Made by a program: the position numbers and the translations under genes
The notes under the pieces: model-generated
The model's input: the letters and a program-made list of their open reading frames with translations, nothing else
The model's database searches: none
What the model was told of the DNA's origin: nothing
DNA from: Clavibacter phaseoli
GTDB lineage: Bacteria; Actinomycetota; Actinomycetes; Actinomycetales; Microbacteriaceae
Direction: 5' to 3'
Assembly: GCF_021922925.1 (NCBI RefSeq)
Contig: NZ_CP040786.1
Span: forward strand, 2,604,001 to 2,668,000
Length of the DNA: 64,000 nt
Part shown: positions 51,926 to 62,381 of the stretch, piece after piece
Position numbering within the stretch: the first letter of the stretch is position 1
Layout of the letters: each line of letters starts with the position of its first letter

Positions 51926-52743
51926 CCGACACGACCACCACCCCCATCCGCGTCGTCGTCTGGGGCGAGCACCGGCACGAGAGGATCAACCCCGTCGTCG
52001 CCGGCATCTACCCGGACGGCATGCACAGCACGATCGCCGACGGGATCCGCGCCCTCCTCGGCGCCGACGCCGACGTCACGACGCGCGTGCTCGACGACCC
52101 CGAGCACGGCATGACAGAGGAGCTCCTCGCCCGGACCGACGTCCTGCTCTGGTGGGGCCACACCGCGCACGAGGAGGTGGCGGACGAGGTCGTCGACCGG
52201 ATCCAGCGCCACGTGCTCGAGGGGATGGGCATCATCGTGCTGCACTCCGGGCACCACTCGAAGATCTTCCGCCGGCTGATGGGCACCACCTGCAGCCTGC
52301 GCTGGCGCAACGACGGCGACAGCGAGCTCGTGTGGACGGTGGCGCCGCGGCACCCCATCACCGAGGGCGTGTCGCAGCCCATCCAGATCCCGGGGCAGGA
52401 GATGTACGGCGAGTTCTTCGACATCCCCGAGCCCGACGAGCTGGTCTTCATCAGCAGCTTCTCCGGCGGCGAGGTGTTCCGCAGCGGCATCACGTACAAG
52501 CGCGGTTACGGGCGGGTCTTCTACTTCAGCCCCGGCGACGAGGTCTACCCCGTCTACCACCACCCCGACGTGCAGCGCGTGATCGCGAACGGCGTGCGCT
52601 GGGCGCGGCCGGAGCGGGCGCGCGAGTCGTACCTGGTCACGCCGATGTACCTCACGGGCCGGTTCCATCAGCCCGTCCTGGGGCGGCCCGGCGCGCTCGT
52701 CGACTACCACACGGGCGAGCCCGTGCACCTCGACGAGGGCTGA
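51922..52743 (+). CDS. ThuA-domain protein (trehalose-utilisation type)
   Basis: 273 aa. The N-terminal part [25 protein letters not shown] and the glutamine-amidotransferase-like core ([30 protein letters not shown]) match ThuA proteins. These act in metabolism of disaccharides through 3-keto intermediates; the chemistry is not fully established. GTG 51922 overlaps the dehydrogenase stop and follows GGGAGGG. Confidence 0.9.
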   Translation: MTDTTTTPIRVVVWGEHRHERINPVVAGIYPDGMHSTIADGIRALLGADADVTTRVLDDPEHGMTEELLARTDVLLWWGHTAHEEVADEVVDRIQRHVLEGMGIIVLHSGHHSKIFRRLMGTTCSLRWRNDGDSELVWTVAPRHPITEGVSQPIQIPGQEMYGEFFDIPEPDELVFISSFSGGEVFRSGITYKRGYGRVFYFSPGDEVYPVYHHPDVQRVIANGVRWARPERARESYLVTPMYLTGRFHQPVLGRPGALVDYHTGEPVHLDEG

Positions 52744-52815
52744 TCCCCGCCGCACGACTCCCGCGCCACGCACCCCGACCGACCGCCCGACCCCCGACCA
52801 GGAGGCCCCCCGATC

Positions 52816-54663
<1,848 letters not shown>

Positions 54664-54682
54664 CCGCACGCTCACCGCACGA

Positions 54683-54730
54683 CGAGAGCCCGCCCCCGCG
54701 ATCCATCCGGATCACGGGGGCGGGCTCTCG
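54683..54730. terminator. Strong bidirectional hairpin between two convergent operons
   Basis: Arms of 16 bases, CGAGAGCCCGCCCCCG (54683-54698) and its perfect complement at 54715-54730. The stem continues inside with GATCC/GGATC around a four-base loop. It separates the GH2 gene from the convergent permease gene. Confidence 0.85.
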
Positions 54731-54764
54731 TGCGGGGCGCGGCCTCACCCGCGCCCCGGCCGCG

Positions 54765-55646
54765 TCACCTCCCGGCGAGCGACCCGCCGATCCCGCCGAC
54801 GCTGAAGTACTTGTTCAGGAAGGCGAAGATCAGCACGGGCGGCAGCATCATGATGACCGCGACCGCCATGACCGATCCCCAGTCCGCCGCGTTCTGCTGG
54901 AAGAACGTGTTGAGGCCGATGGGGAGGGTGTACTTCGTGAAGTCCTGCAGGAACAGGAGCGCGATGAGGTAGTCGTTCCAGGCCAGCAGGAACGAGAAGA
55001 TCGCGGTCGAGAGGATGCCCGGCAGGCTGTTGCGCATCACGACGTGGATGAAGCCGCTGAACACGCTCGCGCCGTCCATCCAGGCCGCCTCCTCGAGCGT
55101 GATCGGGATGGAGTCGATGTACGCCGCCATCATCCAGATCGCGACCGACATGGTCGAGCCGATGTAGATGATCGCCACGCCCTGGAGCGTGTTGATGAGA
55201 CCCATGGCCGAGAACGTGATGAACAGCGGGATCGCCGCCGTCACCACCGGCAGGGCCTGCACCACGAACAGGATGAGCGAGTACCCGGAGACGAGCTTCG
55301 ACCGCGAGCGGCTGAGCACGTACCCGGCCGGCGCCGCGATGACGACCGAGACCACGACGGTGACGAGCGCGACGAGCAGGCTGTTGCCGAGCCAGATCAT
55401 CACGTCGGTGCCGCCGAGCACGCGCTGGAAGTTCTCCAGCGTGAACCCGGTCGCCGTCGAGTTCTGCCCGGGCTGGGTGGAGAGGAACAGCACCGCGAGG
55501 ATGGGCGTGATCACCACGAGCGTGATGATCGCGATGAACAGGAAGCGCCACCACTGGCCCTTCTGCTCCCGCTCCTTCGCCGACGTGCGCTTGATGTCGC
55601 CGACGGTCGCCGAGGTGGCGCCGCCGACGGCGAGTGCCTGGCTCAT
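54765..55646 (-). CDS. Carbohydrate ABC transporter permease (MalG type), second operon
   Basis: 293 aa. Six transmembrane helices; the EAA loop is LEEAAWMDGASVFSGFIHVVMR. Starts at ATG 55646, overlapping the other permease stop (ATGA). Last gene of the right-hand operon. Confidence 0.93.
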   Translation of the reverse strand: MSQALAVGGATSATVGDIKRTSAKEREQKGQWWRFLFIAIITLVVITPILAVLFLSTQPGQNSTATGFTLENFQRVLGGTDVMIWLGNSLLVALVTVVVSVVIAAPAGYVLSRSRSKLVSGYSLILFVVQALPVVTAAIPLFITFSAMGLINTLQGVAIIYIGSTMSVAIWMMAAYIDSIPITLEEAAWMDGASVFSGFIHVVMRNSLPGILSTAIFSFLLAWNDYLIALLFLQDFTKYTLPIGLNTFFQQNAADWGSVMAVAVIMMLPPVLIFAFLNKYFSVGGIGGSLAGR

Positions 55647-56638
55647 TCGATGTCCGCCTTCTTGATCTGCCGGTACAGCAGCGTCGACACGATGACGAGC
55701 ACGGCCGTCATCATGAACGCCACGGCCGTGGCCGGACCGGTCTGCAGGTTCTGGAACGCCTGCTGGTACGCCAGCACGATCAGCGACGTCGTCGCGTTCA
55801 CGGGACCGCCCTGCGTGAGCAGGAAGATCGTCGGGAAGTCGTTGACGCAGAAGATCGTCATCAGCACCCAGCTGATGTACGTGGTGCGGGAGATGATCGG
55901 GAGGGTCACGCCGCGGAACGCCTGCCAGGCGTTCGCGCCGTCCATCTTCGCCGCCTCGTAGACGTTGGTGTCCACCGACGCGAGCGCCGAGGACATCATC
56001 ATCAGCATGAACGGGAAGCTGATCCAGACCTTGAAGACGCAGACCACGACCTGCGCCAGCACCGGGTCGCCGAGGAAGTTCGCGTCGGGGAACCCGAGCC
56101 TCTCCAGGATGATCGGCACCGGGCTCTGCGGCGTCGCCACCAGCCAGTTCCACGAGGTCGACGAGACGACCACCGGGACGATCCACGGCAGGAGCAGCAG
56201 CACCTTGAAGAGCCCGTTGGCCGGGATCCGCGTGCGCAGCAGCAGCGCGAGCGCCAGCCCCACGAGCCACGACCCGAACACGCCCACGACCGTGAACACG
56301 ATCGTGAAGGTGGTCGCGTTGCGGAACGAGTCGGAGGTGAGCACGTTCGCGTAGTTCTCGAACCCGACGAACGGCGTCTGCCAGGGCAGCGTCGATGGCG
56401 TCCCCTGCTGGAGGGACTGCAGGAACGAGTACACGACGGGGTAGACGTTGAGCAGGATGAGCAGCAGGAGGGACGGCAGCGCGAACAGCGCCAGCGTCTT
56501 CCCCGCCCGCCCGAGCGGCGTCTTCCCCCGGCCCTTCCGCGGCGCGCTCGGCGGCCGACCGGGGCCGGCCACGCCGACGCCGCGGCGGGCCAGCCCGATC
56601 TTGTCGGCGACGCGGGTGTCGCGGGTGTCGACGGCCAT
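55643..56638 (-). CDS. Carbohydrate ABC transporter permease (MalF type), second operon
   Basis: 331 aa. Six transmembrane helices after a 45-residue cytosolic N-terminus; the EAA loop is YEAAKMDGANAWQAFRGVTLP. FNDFPTIFLLTQGGP-type segment present (VNDFPTIFLLTQGGP). It forms the channel with the downstream permease. Confidence 0.93.
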   Translation of the reverse strand: MAVDTRDTRVADKIGLARRGVGVAGPGRPPSAPRKGRGKTPLGRAGKTLALFALPSLLLLILLNVYPVVYSFLQSLQQGTPSTLPWQTPFVGFENYANVLTSDSFRNATTFTIVFTVVGVFGSWLVGLALALLLRTRIPANGLFKVLLLLPWIVPVVVSSTSWNWLVATPQSPVPIILERLGFPDANFLGDPVLAQVVVCVFKVWISFPFMLMMMSSALASVDTNVYEAAKMDGANAWQAFRGVTLPIISRTTYISWVLMTIFCVNDFPTIFLLTQGGPVNATTSLIVLAYQQAFQNLQTGPATAVAFMMTAVLVIVSTLLYRQIKKADIE

Positions 56639-56680
56639 CAGATCACCCCGTCCACGTCAGGGCCTCCGGTGCGACGCGGG

Positions 56681-58003
56681 TCACGCGCCGGCCTCCAGCT
56701 CCTTCTGCAGCGTCTCGAGGGCGGCCTTGGCCGTGACCGTGCCCCCGAGGACCGCCTGCGCGAACGAGATCGTCGGCTGCGTGCCGTCGACCTTGGTCAC
56801 GTTCTGGAACACCGTGTTCGAGCCGGGGGCGCCCCAGGTCTTCGAGATGGGCTGCCAGTCGTTGAGGATCTTCGTGGTGTTCGGGTCGTCCGCGTACGCC
56901 TCGTCGGCGATGGACTTCAGCGGCGGCAGGCCGATGCCGGTCTGCTTCGTCCAGAGCGACTTCATGTTCTGGTAGTAGTACGTGAGGAACGCCTCGCTGT
57001 TCTCCTGGCTGGGCGTCGACTTGTACATCATGATGTTGTTCGGGAAGTAGAGCGCGCCCTTCTCGCCGCCGGGGCCCACGAGCGGGTCGCCCACCACCAT
57101 CTGCGCCGCGGTCTCGGGCGTCACGTTGGCCGTGGCCCCCGCGCCGTCCCAGAACATGCCGAAGGTGCCGGCGTCCATCTGCTGGTACGCGTTGTCGGAG
57201 GTGTAGGTGGCGCTGCGGGGGTCCACGTAGCCGTTCTTCACCATGCCGAGCACCCACTCGACCGCCTGGATGTTGGCGTCGGTGACCACGTCCGGGTTCT
57301 GGTCGCCGTCGAAGAGGCCACCGCCGTTGTTGATCATGTGGGCGACGATCTGGTGGAAGCCGGTGAAGGCGCCGGCGCCCGAGCGGGTGCCGTAGCCGTA
57401 GACGCCGATCTTCTTGAGCGCGGCGCACGCGGCCTCGTAGGAGTCCCAGTCGGTCGGGACGTCGGCGCCGGCCTTCTCGAGGAGGTCCTTGCGGTACCAG
57501 TACATGCGCATGTCGAGGTTGTACGGGACGGCCGCGTAGCCGTTGGCCGTCTTCAGGGTGTCGACGAGGCCCGGGAGGAAGTCGTCGTAGATCCCGTTGC
57601 CCTTCCACGTCTCGATGAGGTCGTCCGCGTACGCGATCTTGCCCTGCGACTCGAAGAGGAACGCCGTCGTCCCGCCGCCCGAGCTCACGGCCGGGCCGTT
57701 GTTGGCGGCGACCGCGGTCGAGAAGGTCTGCGTGAAGTTGGCCCACTGGACCTGCTGGTAGCTCACGCCGCCCATGCCGCTGGCGGGCTTGTAGGCCGCG
57801 GAGATCGCCTTGTCCTCGGTGAGGAAGGCGGGCGCGCCCCAGGGCATGTTCCAGAACTTGAGGGGCGCGGCGGCGCCCGATGCGCCGCCTCCGCCGCCGC
57901 TGCAGGCGGCGAGGAGGCCGACGGCGGCGGCGCCGACGCCCGCGCTCAGGAGGGAACGTCGGGTGAGGCCGTTGCCGAAGGCGCTGGATGACTGCTGTGG
58001 CAT
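56681..58003 (-). CDS. Carbohydrate ABC transporter substrate-binding lipoprotein, second operon
   Basis: 440 aa. Twin-arginine segment LTRRSLLSAGVGAAAVG followed by lipobox LAAC (Cys about 34), then a Gly-rich linker and an SBP_bac_1-type fold (FWNMPWGAPAFLTEDKAI, MYWYRKDLLEKAGADVPTDWDSY). It is only distantly related to the binding protein of the first operon, so the ligands probably differ. GGAG lies upstream of the ATG. Confidence 0.92.
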   Translation of the reverse strand: MPQQSSSAFGNGLTRRSLLSAGVGAAAVGLLAACSGGGGGASGAAAPLKFWNMPWGAPAFLTEDKAISAAYKPASGMGGVSYQQVQWANFTQTFSTAVAANNGPAVSSGGGTTAFLFESQGKIAYADDLIETWKGNGIYDDFLPGLVDTLKTANGYAAVPYNLDMRMYWYRKDLLEKAGADVPTDWDSYEAACAALKKIGVYGYGTRSGAGAFTGFHQIVAHMINNGGGLFDGDQNPDVVTDANIQAVEWVLGMVKNGYVDPRSATYTSDNAYQQMDAGTFGMFWDGAGATANVTPETAAQMVVGDPLVGPGGEKGALYFPNNIMMYKSTPSQENSEAFLTYYYQNMKSLWTKQTGIGLPPLKSIADEAYADDPNTTKILNDWQPISKTWGAPGSNTVFQNVTKVDGTQPTISFAQAVLGGTVTAKAALETLQKELEAGA

Positions 58004-58057
58004 TTCTGACTCCGTTGTCCGGTGGTGCTGTGTGTGGTGGAAGGGAAGGGGCTGGGT

Positions 58058-58870
58058 CTAGGGGCGCGCCTCGGCCGCCAGCGCGGGCGCGGCGGCGAGG
58101 AGGGAGCGGAGGTCGGCGACGTCGTCGGGGACGCATCGGCCGTGGGCGGCGTCGCGGGCCAGGCGCATCGCGGTGCGGTGGCCGGACTCGAAGACGACGG
58201 GGAGGTCCTCGCGGCCGGCGGCGTCCGTGACGCTCGCGCGTCCGGGTGCGGCCGTGCCCGGCGCGGGGAGGGTGACGTGCGCGGCGCGGTCGCCGACGAC
58301 GAGCCGGAAGGTGGCGCACGCGTGGGCGTGGGCCGTGACGACCGCGCTCACGATCACGTGGACGCCCGAGGCGGTCGCGCCCGTGAGCATCAGGTGGTCC
58401 GGCGTCCGGGCGAGCGGCGACAGCTCCGTCAGCGGCGAGCCGAGGAGCGTCTGCGCGGTGAGCGCGAGCGCGCGGGCCGCGCCGTCGAGGTCGTCGGTCG
58501 ACTCGACGGTGGCGCGCGCCTCGAACAGGGCGCCGGGGGCGGCGAGGCGGTGGATCCGCGGGGCGACCCGGCGGACGGCCTCGTCGTGCCGCCACGGCAC
58601 GTCGAGCACCACGGGGACGCGGGCGTCCGCGAGCGCGGCGAGGTCGGCGTCGGCGGCGGGTCCGGGGTCGAGCACGAGGAGGGCGCGGGCGCCGGATGCC
58701 GCGGCGTCCCTCGCGCGGGCCGCCCAGCCGTCGCCGCCGGCGACCACGACCACATCGCCCGCGTCGTCGGTGCGGCGGAAGGACTCGGGCAGGGAGGCGA
58801 GGGTCGCGACGGCCGCGTGCGCGTGGGTCGTCGAGGCCGCGGGGTCGATGCGGAGGGTGAGGGCGCTCAT
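58058..58870 (-). CDS. Unrecognised protein of the second carbohydrate operon, Gfo/Idh-like but without catalytic motifs
   Basis: 270 aa. I do not recognise a family by name. The order of segments resembles a shortened Gfo/Idh protein: DVVVVAGGDGWAARARDAAA in the Rossmann position, VPVVLDVPWRHDEA where the EKP segment would be, and a C-terminal helix (GHRTAMRLARDAAHGRCVPDD) like that ending Gfo/Idh proteins. The GxGxxG motif and the EKP lysine are both missing. It overlaps the true dehydrogenase (ATGA), so it may form a heteromeric complex with it or bind its substrate; this is inference. Confidence 0.7.
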   Translation of the reverse strand: MSALTLRIDPAASTTHAHAAVATLASLPESFRRTDDAGDVVVVAGGDGWAARARDAAASGARALLVLDPGPAADADLAALADARVPVVLDVPWRHDEAVRRVAPRIHRLAAPGALFEARATVESTDDLDGAARALALTAQTLLGSPLTELSPLARTPDHLMLTGATASGVHVIVSAVVTAHAHACATFRLVVGDRAAHVTLPAPGTAAPGRASVTDAAGREDLPVVFESGHRTAMRLARDAAHGRCVPDDVADLRSLLAAAPALAAEARP

Positions 58871-59994
58871 GCCGCGACCTCCGTCCGGGCGGCGGCCGCG
58901 TCGGATCCGGTCTCGGCCTCAGCGGGGACGACGCCGCCCGCGCGGACGATCGCCGCGCTCTGCTCGGCGATGTCGGTCGCGAGGTCGAGGTCGGCGAGCT
59001 GCGCCTCCATGGCCACCGGGGCGACCCGGCCCGTGATCACGTCGTGCACGTGCTCCCACTCGCCGACGTAGCCGTTGTCCGCGTACGGACCCCAGCCCAT
59101 GGTGCCGCGGGCGTCCGTGAGCGTGGCGGTGCTGGATCCGGCGTGCACGTAGGAGAGCGAGAAGTCGAGGTGGAGGGTGCGGTCACGGGCCACGGCGTCG
59201 AGCGTCCACTCGGGATCCCACGACGCCCCGCCGATGCCGTGCACCTCGAGGACGCTCTCGCCCACCATCGCGACGACCTCGTAGCCCCACGGCCGGAGGG
59301 CGCGCGCGCTGATCACGCGCGGGCGGGCGTCGGGCAGGAGGCGGCGCGCGAGCGGGAGGTCGTGGATCGCGAGGCCGAGCACGCCGCCGGTGACCGCGAG
59401 CGCCTGCGCCTCGACGTCCGGCTCGCCCGCGACGCGGGGTGCGGGGCGGCCGACGATCTCGGTCGCGGAGTCCTCGGAGTCGGGGTTCGGCGGGATGACG
59501 GCCGAGATGCGGACGGTGTGCGGCGCGCGGCCGGACGCGTCCCAGGTGTCGATCGCGGCGATCCACGCGGGGTCGAACGCGTGCATCGTGCCGACGATGA
59601 CGGGCACGCTGTGCTCGACGGACGCGCGGGCGATGGCCCGGCCCTCCTCGGCGGAGACGGCGAGCGGCTTCTCGCAGAGGACCGCGCGCTTGCCGGCCCG
59701 GCACGCGGCGATGACCTGCTCGGCGTGGAAGCGGTTCGGGCTGCCGATGACGACGACGTCGACGTCGGGATCCGCGATGAGCGCGTCCGCGTCGGTCGCG
59801 TGCCGGGCTCCCGCGCGGGCGGCCACGCGCTCGGCGACCTCCGCGTCGACGTCCATCACGTGGACGACGCGGAAGCGGTCCGCCATGCGCGCCAGGGTCG
59901 GCAGGTGGATGGCCTGCCCGACCGGTCCGGCCCCTACGAGGCCCACACCGAACACCTCTTCGCCCACGACGCCCTCGTCCCTAGCAATGATCAC
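58867..59994 (-). CDS. Gfo/Idh/MocA-family dehydrogenase, second operon
   Basis: 375 aa as drawn. Rossmann motif GLVGAGPVGQAIH, EKP near residue 109 in LCEKPLAVSAEE, and a substrate domain with AIHDLPLARRLLPDA. The start is uncertain: GTG 59994 is the farthest, while GTG 59967 has GAGGG four bases upstream. First gene of the right-hand operon, divergent from a TetR gene. Confidence 0.9.
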   Translation of the reverse strand: MIIARDEGVVGEEVFGVGLVGAGPVGQAIHLPTLARMADRFRVVHVMDVDAEVAERVAARAGARHATDADALIADPDVDVVVIGSPNRFHAEQVIAACRAGKRAVLCEKPLAVSAEEGRAIARASVEHSVPVIVGTMHAFDPAWIAAIDTWDASGRAPHTVRISAVIPPNPDSEDSATEIVGRPAPRVAGEPDVEAQALAVTGGVLGLAIHDLPLARRLLPDARPRVISARALRPWGYEVVAMVGESVLEVHGIGGASWDPEWTLDAVARDRTLHLDFSLSYVHAGSSTATLTDARGTMGWGPYADNGYVGEWEHVHDVITGRVAPVAMEAQLADLDLATDIAEQSAAIVRAGGVVPAEAETGSDAAAARTEVAA

Positions 59995-60000
59995 CGTGGC

Positions 60001-60019
60001 ACGAAGACTGACGCTTCGT
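60001..60019. promoter_or_regulatory. Inverted repeat between dehydrogenase and TetR genes
   Basis: ACGAAG, seven bases, CTTCGT. The arms are short and only one copy is present, but it lies just upstream of the dehydrogenase start within the 84-base divergent gap. Candidate site for the TetR protein encoded at 60079. Confidence 0.3.
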
Positions 60020-60078
60020 TTACGGTTGAGTCACTGTACGTCCGGGTCCATGGAGGCACAAGAGGGAGAATCGGCATC

Positions 60079-60828
60079 GTGACCGAGTCGAGGAGCGCGG
60101 CCCCGAAGCGACGCGCATCCGCGGCTTCGGTGGCAAACTTTCCGCGTGCCGACGGGGATCCGGAGGCGTCTCCCGACGCCGGCGCGACCACGGGCTCGGC
60201 GTCCCGCGGCCTCTACTCGACGGGCGTCCGGCGGCGCGCGGAGATCGTCGCGGCAGCTGTACGCGTGTTCGGCGTTCGCGGCTACGGCGCCGCGACCATC
60301 AAGGAGATCGCCGACGAGGTGGGCGTCTCGCCCGCGGCCGTGCTCCGCTACTTCCGCAAGGAGGAGCTGCTGACGGAGGTGCTCCGGCAGTGGGACCGGC
60401 AGCAGCCGTTCGTCTCCGAGGCCGCCCCGGGCCTGCCCGCGATCCGCGCCTTCGTCGACCTGATGCGGTACCACGTGGAGCACCGCGGCTTCCTCGAGCT
60501 GTACCTGACGTTCGCGACCGAGACCAGCGACGCCACGCATCCGGCCCACGAGTACATGCGCGGCCGGTACGCGCGCACGATCGCGCAGATCCGCCGCCGC
60601 ATCGGCGAGGCTGTCGCCCTCGGCCAGGTGCCGCCGATGGACGACGCGACCCTCGACTACGAGGCCGCGTGCTTCCTCGCGATCCTCGACGGCCTCGAGA
60701 TCCAGTGGATCCACAACCCGGCGCTCGACCTGCCCGCCCTCGTGGGCGAGTACGTGGAGCAGTCGATCGCGCGCTGGCGCGGGGGTGCGCGGGCGGCGCT
60801 CGCACCCGGCTCGGCGAGCTGGGACTGA
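60079..60828 (+). CDS. TetR-family regulator of the second carbohydrate operon
   Basis: 249 aa. A long, low-complexity N-terminus (about 55 residues, Ala/Ser/Arg-rich) precedes the helix-turn-helix (TIKEIADEVGVSPAAVLRYFRKEELLTEV) and a ligand-binding domain (FVDLMRYHVEHRGFLELYLTFATET). GTG 60079 follows GGGAGA. Divergent from the dehydrogenase-permease operon, its probable target. Confidence 0.88.
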   Translation: MTESRSAAPKRRASAASVANFPRADGDPEASPDAGATTGSASRGLYSTGVRRRAEIVAAAVRVFGVRGYGAATIKEIADEVGVSPAAVLRYFRKEELLTEVLRQWDRQQPFVSEAAPGLPAIRAFVDLMRYHVEHRGFLELYLTFATETSDATHPAHEYMRGRYARTIAQIRRRIGEAVALGQVPPMDDATLDYEAACFLAILDGLEIQWIHNPALDLPALVGEYVEQSIARWRGGARAALAPGSASWD

Positions 60829-60864
60829 GGCGGGCGCCGAGCGTCCCGGGCTGGCGACGCCGCG

Positions 60865-61443
60865 TCAGTGCCCGCCGCCGGCCGCGGCCCGCAGGCCGCC
60901 GTCGAGGAACGCGACGATCCAGCCGAAGCTCACGTCGATGTCGGTGGCCATCTGGAAGTCGTCGGCCACCTCCAGGGTCGCGAAGCCGTGCAGCACGCTC
61001 CGCAGCATGCGCAGGGCGTGGATCCGGTCGGCCTCGCCCAGCCGGTACCCGTGCAGCACGGCGGAGAGGGCCGCGAGGGCGCGCTCGCGCGCCGGGTCGA
61101 GCGGATCCCCGTCGCCCGTCGACCGCGCGCCGACCGTCGCGGCGTAGCGGCCCGGATGCGACGTCACGTAGTCGCGCAGCGCGTGCGCGGCGCCGGTCAG
61201 CGCCTCCTGGCCCGCGCGGCCCTGCGTGGCGTCGCGCATCGCGTCGCCCGCCTCGGTGGTGGCGAGCACGGCGATCCGGTGCTGGAGGTCGGCGAGCGAC
61301 GCGACGTGCTTGTAGAGCGACGGCGTCTTGACGCCGAGCCGCTCGGCGACCGCGCCCATGCTGAGGCCCGCGAGGCCGATCTCGTCGGCGAGCGCGGCGC
61401 CCGCCTCGGTGACCGTCGCGGCGTCGAGCCCGGCCCTAGGCAC
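60865..61443 (-). CDS. TetR-family regulator with WHG-type C-terminal domain
   Basis: 192 aa. The helix-turn-helix is near residues 28-47 (MGAVAERLGVKTPSLYKHVASLADLQ). The C-terminus (LHGYRLGEADRIHALRMLRSVLHGFATLE) matches the TetR-WHG group. GTG 61443 overlaps the end of the alpha/beta hydrolase gene by eight bases, so the two are co-transcribed, hydrolase first. It probably binds the inverted repeat at 62307-62341. Confidence 0.9.
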   Translation of the reverse strand: MPRAGLDAATVTEAGAALADEIGLAGLSMGAVAERLGVKTPSLYKHVASLADLQHRIAVLATTEAGDAMRDATQGRAGQEALTGAAHALRDYVTSHPGRYAATVGARSTGDGDPLDPARERALAALSAVLHGYRLGEADRIHALRMLRSVLHGFATLEVADDFQMATDIDVSFGWIVAFLDGGLRAAAGGGH

Positions 61444-62290
61444 GGGTCCCCGGGGTCGTCGCGGGGAGCGTGCGACCGAGGAACGGCAGCATCAGCGCCC
61501 GCACCTCGTCCGGCGTCTCGGTGTGCGGGTAGTGCCCGGCGCCGTCGATGACCGCGAGCTCGCCGAGGCCGGCGGGGAGGTCGGCGAGGATCCGCTCGCC
61601 CTCGACCCGCGGGTCGGACCAGTCGGGATCCGCGCCGCCCTCGATCACGAGCACCGGGCACCGCACGTCGGCGAGCCGCGCGCCCGCGTCCGCCGGGGTC
61701 GTCTTCGCCATCGCCCGCAGCACCGCCATGCGCTCCGGTCGGCCCAGGCTCGTGCGGATGCGGGCGCTCTCGGCGGCCCAGTCGGCGGGCTTCGTGGGGA
61801 AGGCGAGGTCGAGGTACCGCATCCAGCCGGCGAGGCTGCCGGCGAGCAGGACGCGGGCGAGCTGGACGGTCGCCGCCCGGTGGGCCTTCGCGCGGAGGAG
61901 GCCGCCGATGTCCGCCGACTGCGCGCGGGTGAACGGCGCGAGCTCGACGACGCCGGTGATGACGTCGGGGGCGTCGGCCGCCGCGATGGTGGCCGCGCCG
62001 CCGCTGATCGACTGGCCGACGACGACGGCCGGGCCGCCGAGGTGCCGCACGAGCGCGACGAGGTCGCCCGCGATGTCGGTGCGGCTGTAGCCGGTCCAGC
62101 CGGTGCTGGACTCGCCGCAGCCGCGGACGTCGACGTTCGCCACCCGGTAGCCGGCGGCCACGAGCCCGGGCACGAGGAAGCGGTACGAGCGGCGGCTGTC
62201 GCCCATGCCATGCGCGAGCACGACGAGCGGGCCGTCGCCGACGAGGTCGTAGGCGAGGGTCTCCGCGCCGATGGAAAGGGTGTCGCTCAT
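61436..62290 (-). CDS. Alpha/beta-fold hydrolase
   Basis: 284 aa. The nucleophile elbow is GQSISGG (Ser about 95), the oxyanion region LAHGMGDSRRSY, and the catalytic His is in DGAGHYPHTETP near the C-terminus. The Asp is in VIEGGADPDWSDPR. The family includes esterases, haloperoxidases and epoxide hydrolases; the substrate is not evident. GGGAGGA precedes the ATG. Expressed from the promoter that carries the large inverted repeat. Confidence 0.9.
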   Translation of the reverse strand: MSDTLSIGAETLAYDLVGDGPLVVLAHGMGDSRRSYRFLVPGLVAAGYRVANVDVRGCGESSTGWTGYSRTDIAGDLVALVRHLGGPAVVVGQSISGGAATIAAADAPDVITGVVELAPFTRAQSADIGGLLRAKAHRAATVQLARVLLAGSLAGWMRYLDLAFPTKPADWAAESARIRTSLGRPERMAVLRAMAKTTPADAGARLADVRCPVLVIEGGADPDWSDPRVEGERILADLPAGLGELAVIDGAGHYPHTETPDEVRALMLPFLGRTLPATTPGTRA

Positions 62291-62306
62291 CGTGTCCTCC
62301 CGGGCA

Positions 62307-62341
62307 GCTAATCGGTGTAGCTAAAAGCTAACACGATTAGC
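62307..62341. promoter_or_regulatory. 35-bp inverted-repeat operator of the hydrolase-TetR operon
   Basis: Left arm GCTAATCGGTGTAGCT (62307-62322), three-base spacer AAA, right arm AGCTAACACGATTAGC (62326-62341). The arms match at 14 of 16 positions; the outer eight bases and the inner TAGCT match exactly. It lies 16 bases upstream of the hydrolase ATG and probably covers the promoter. Confidence 0.75.
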
Positions 62342-62381
62342 CGCCCATGGGAAGATCGCGGCCGGAGCGGCGCGACGCGGC

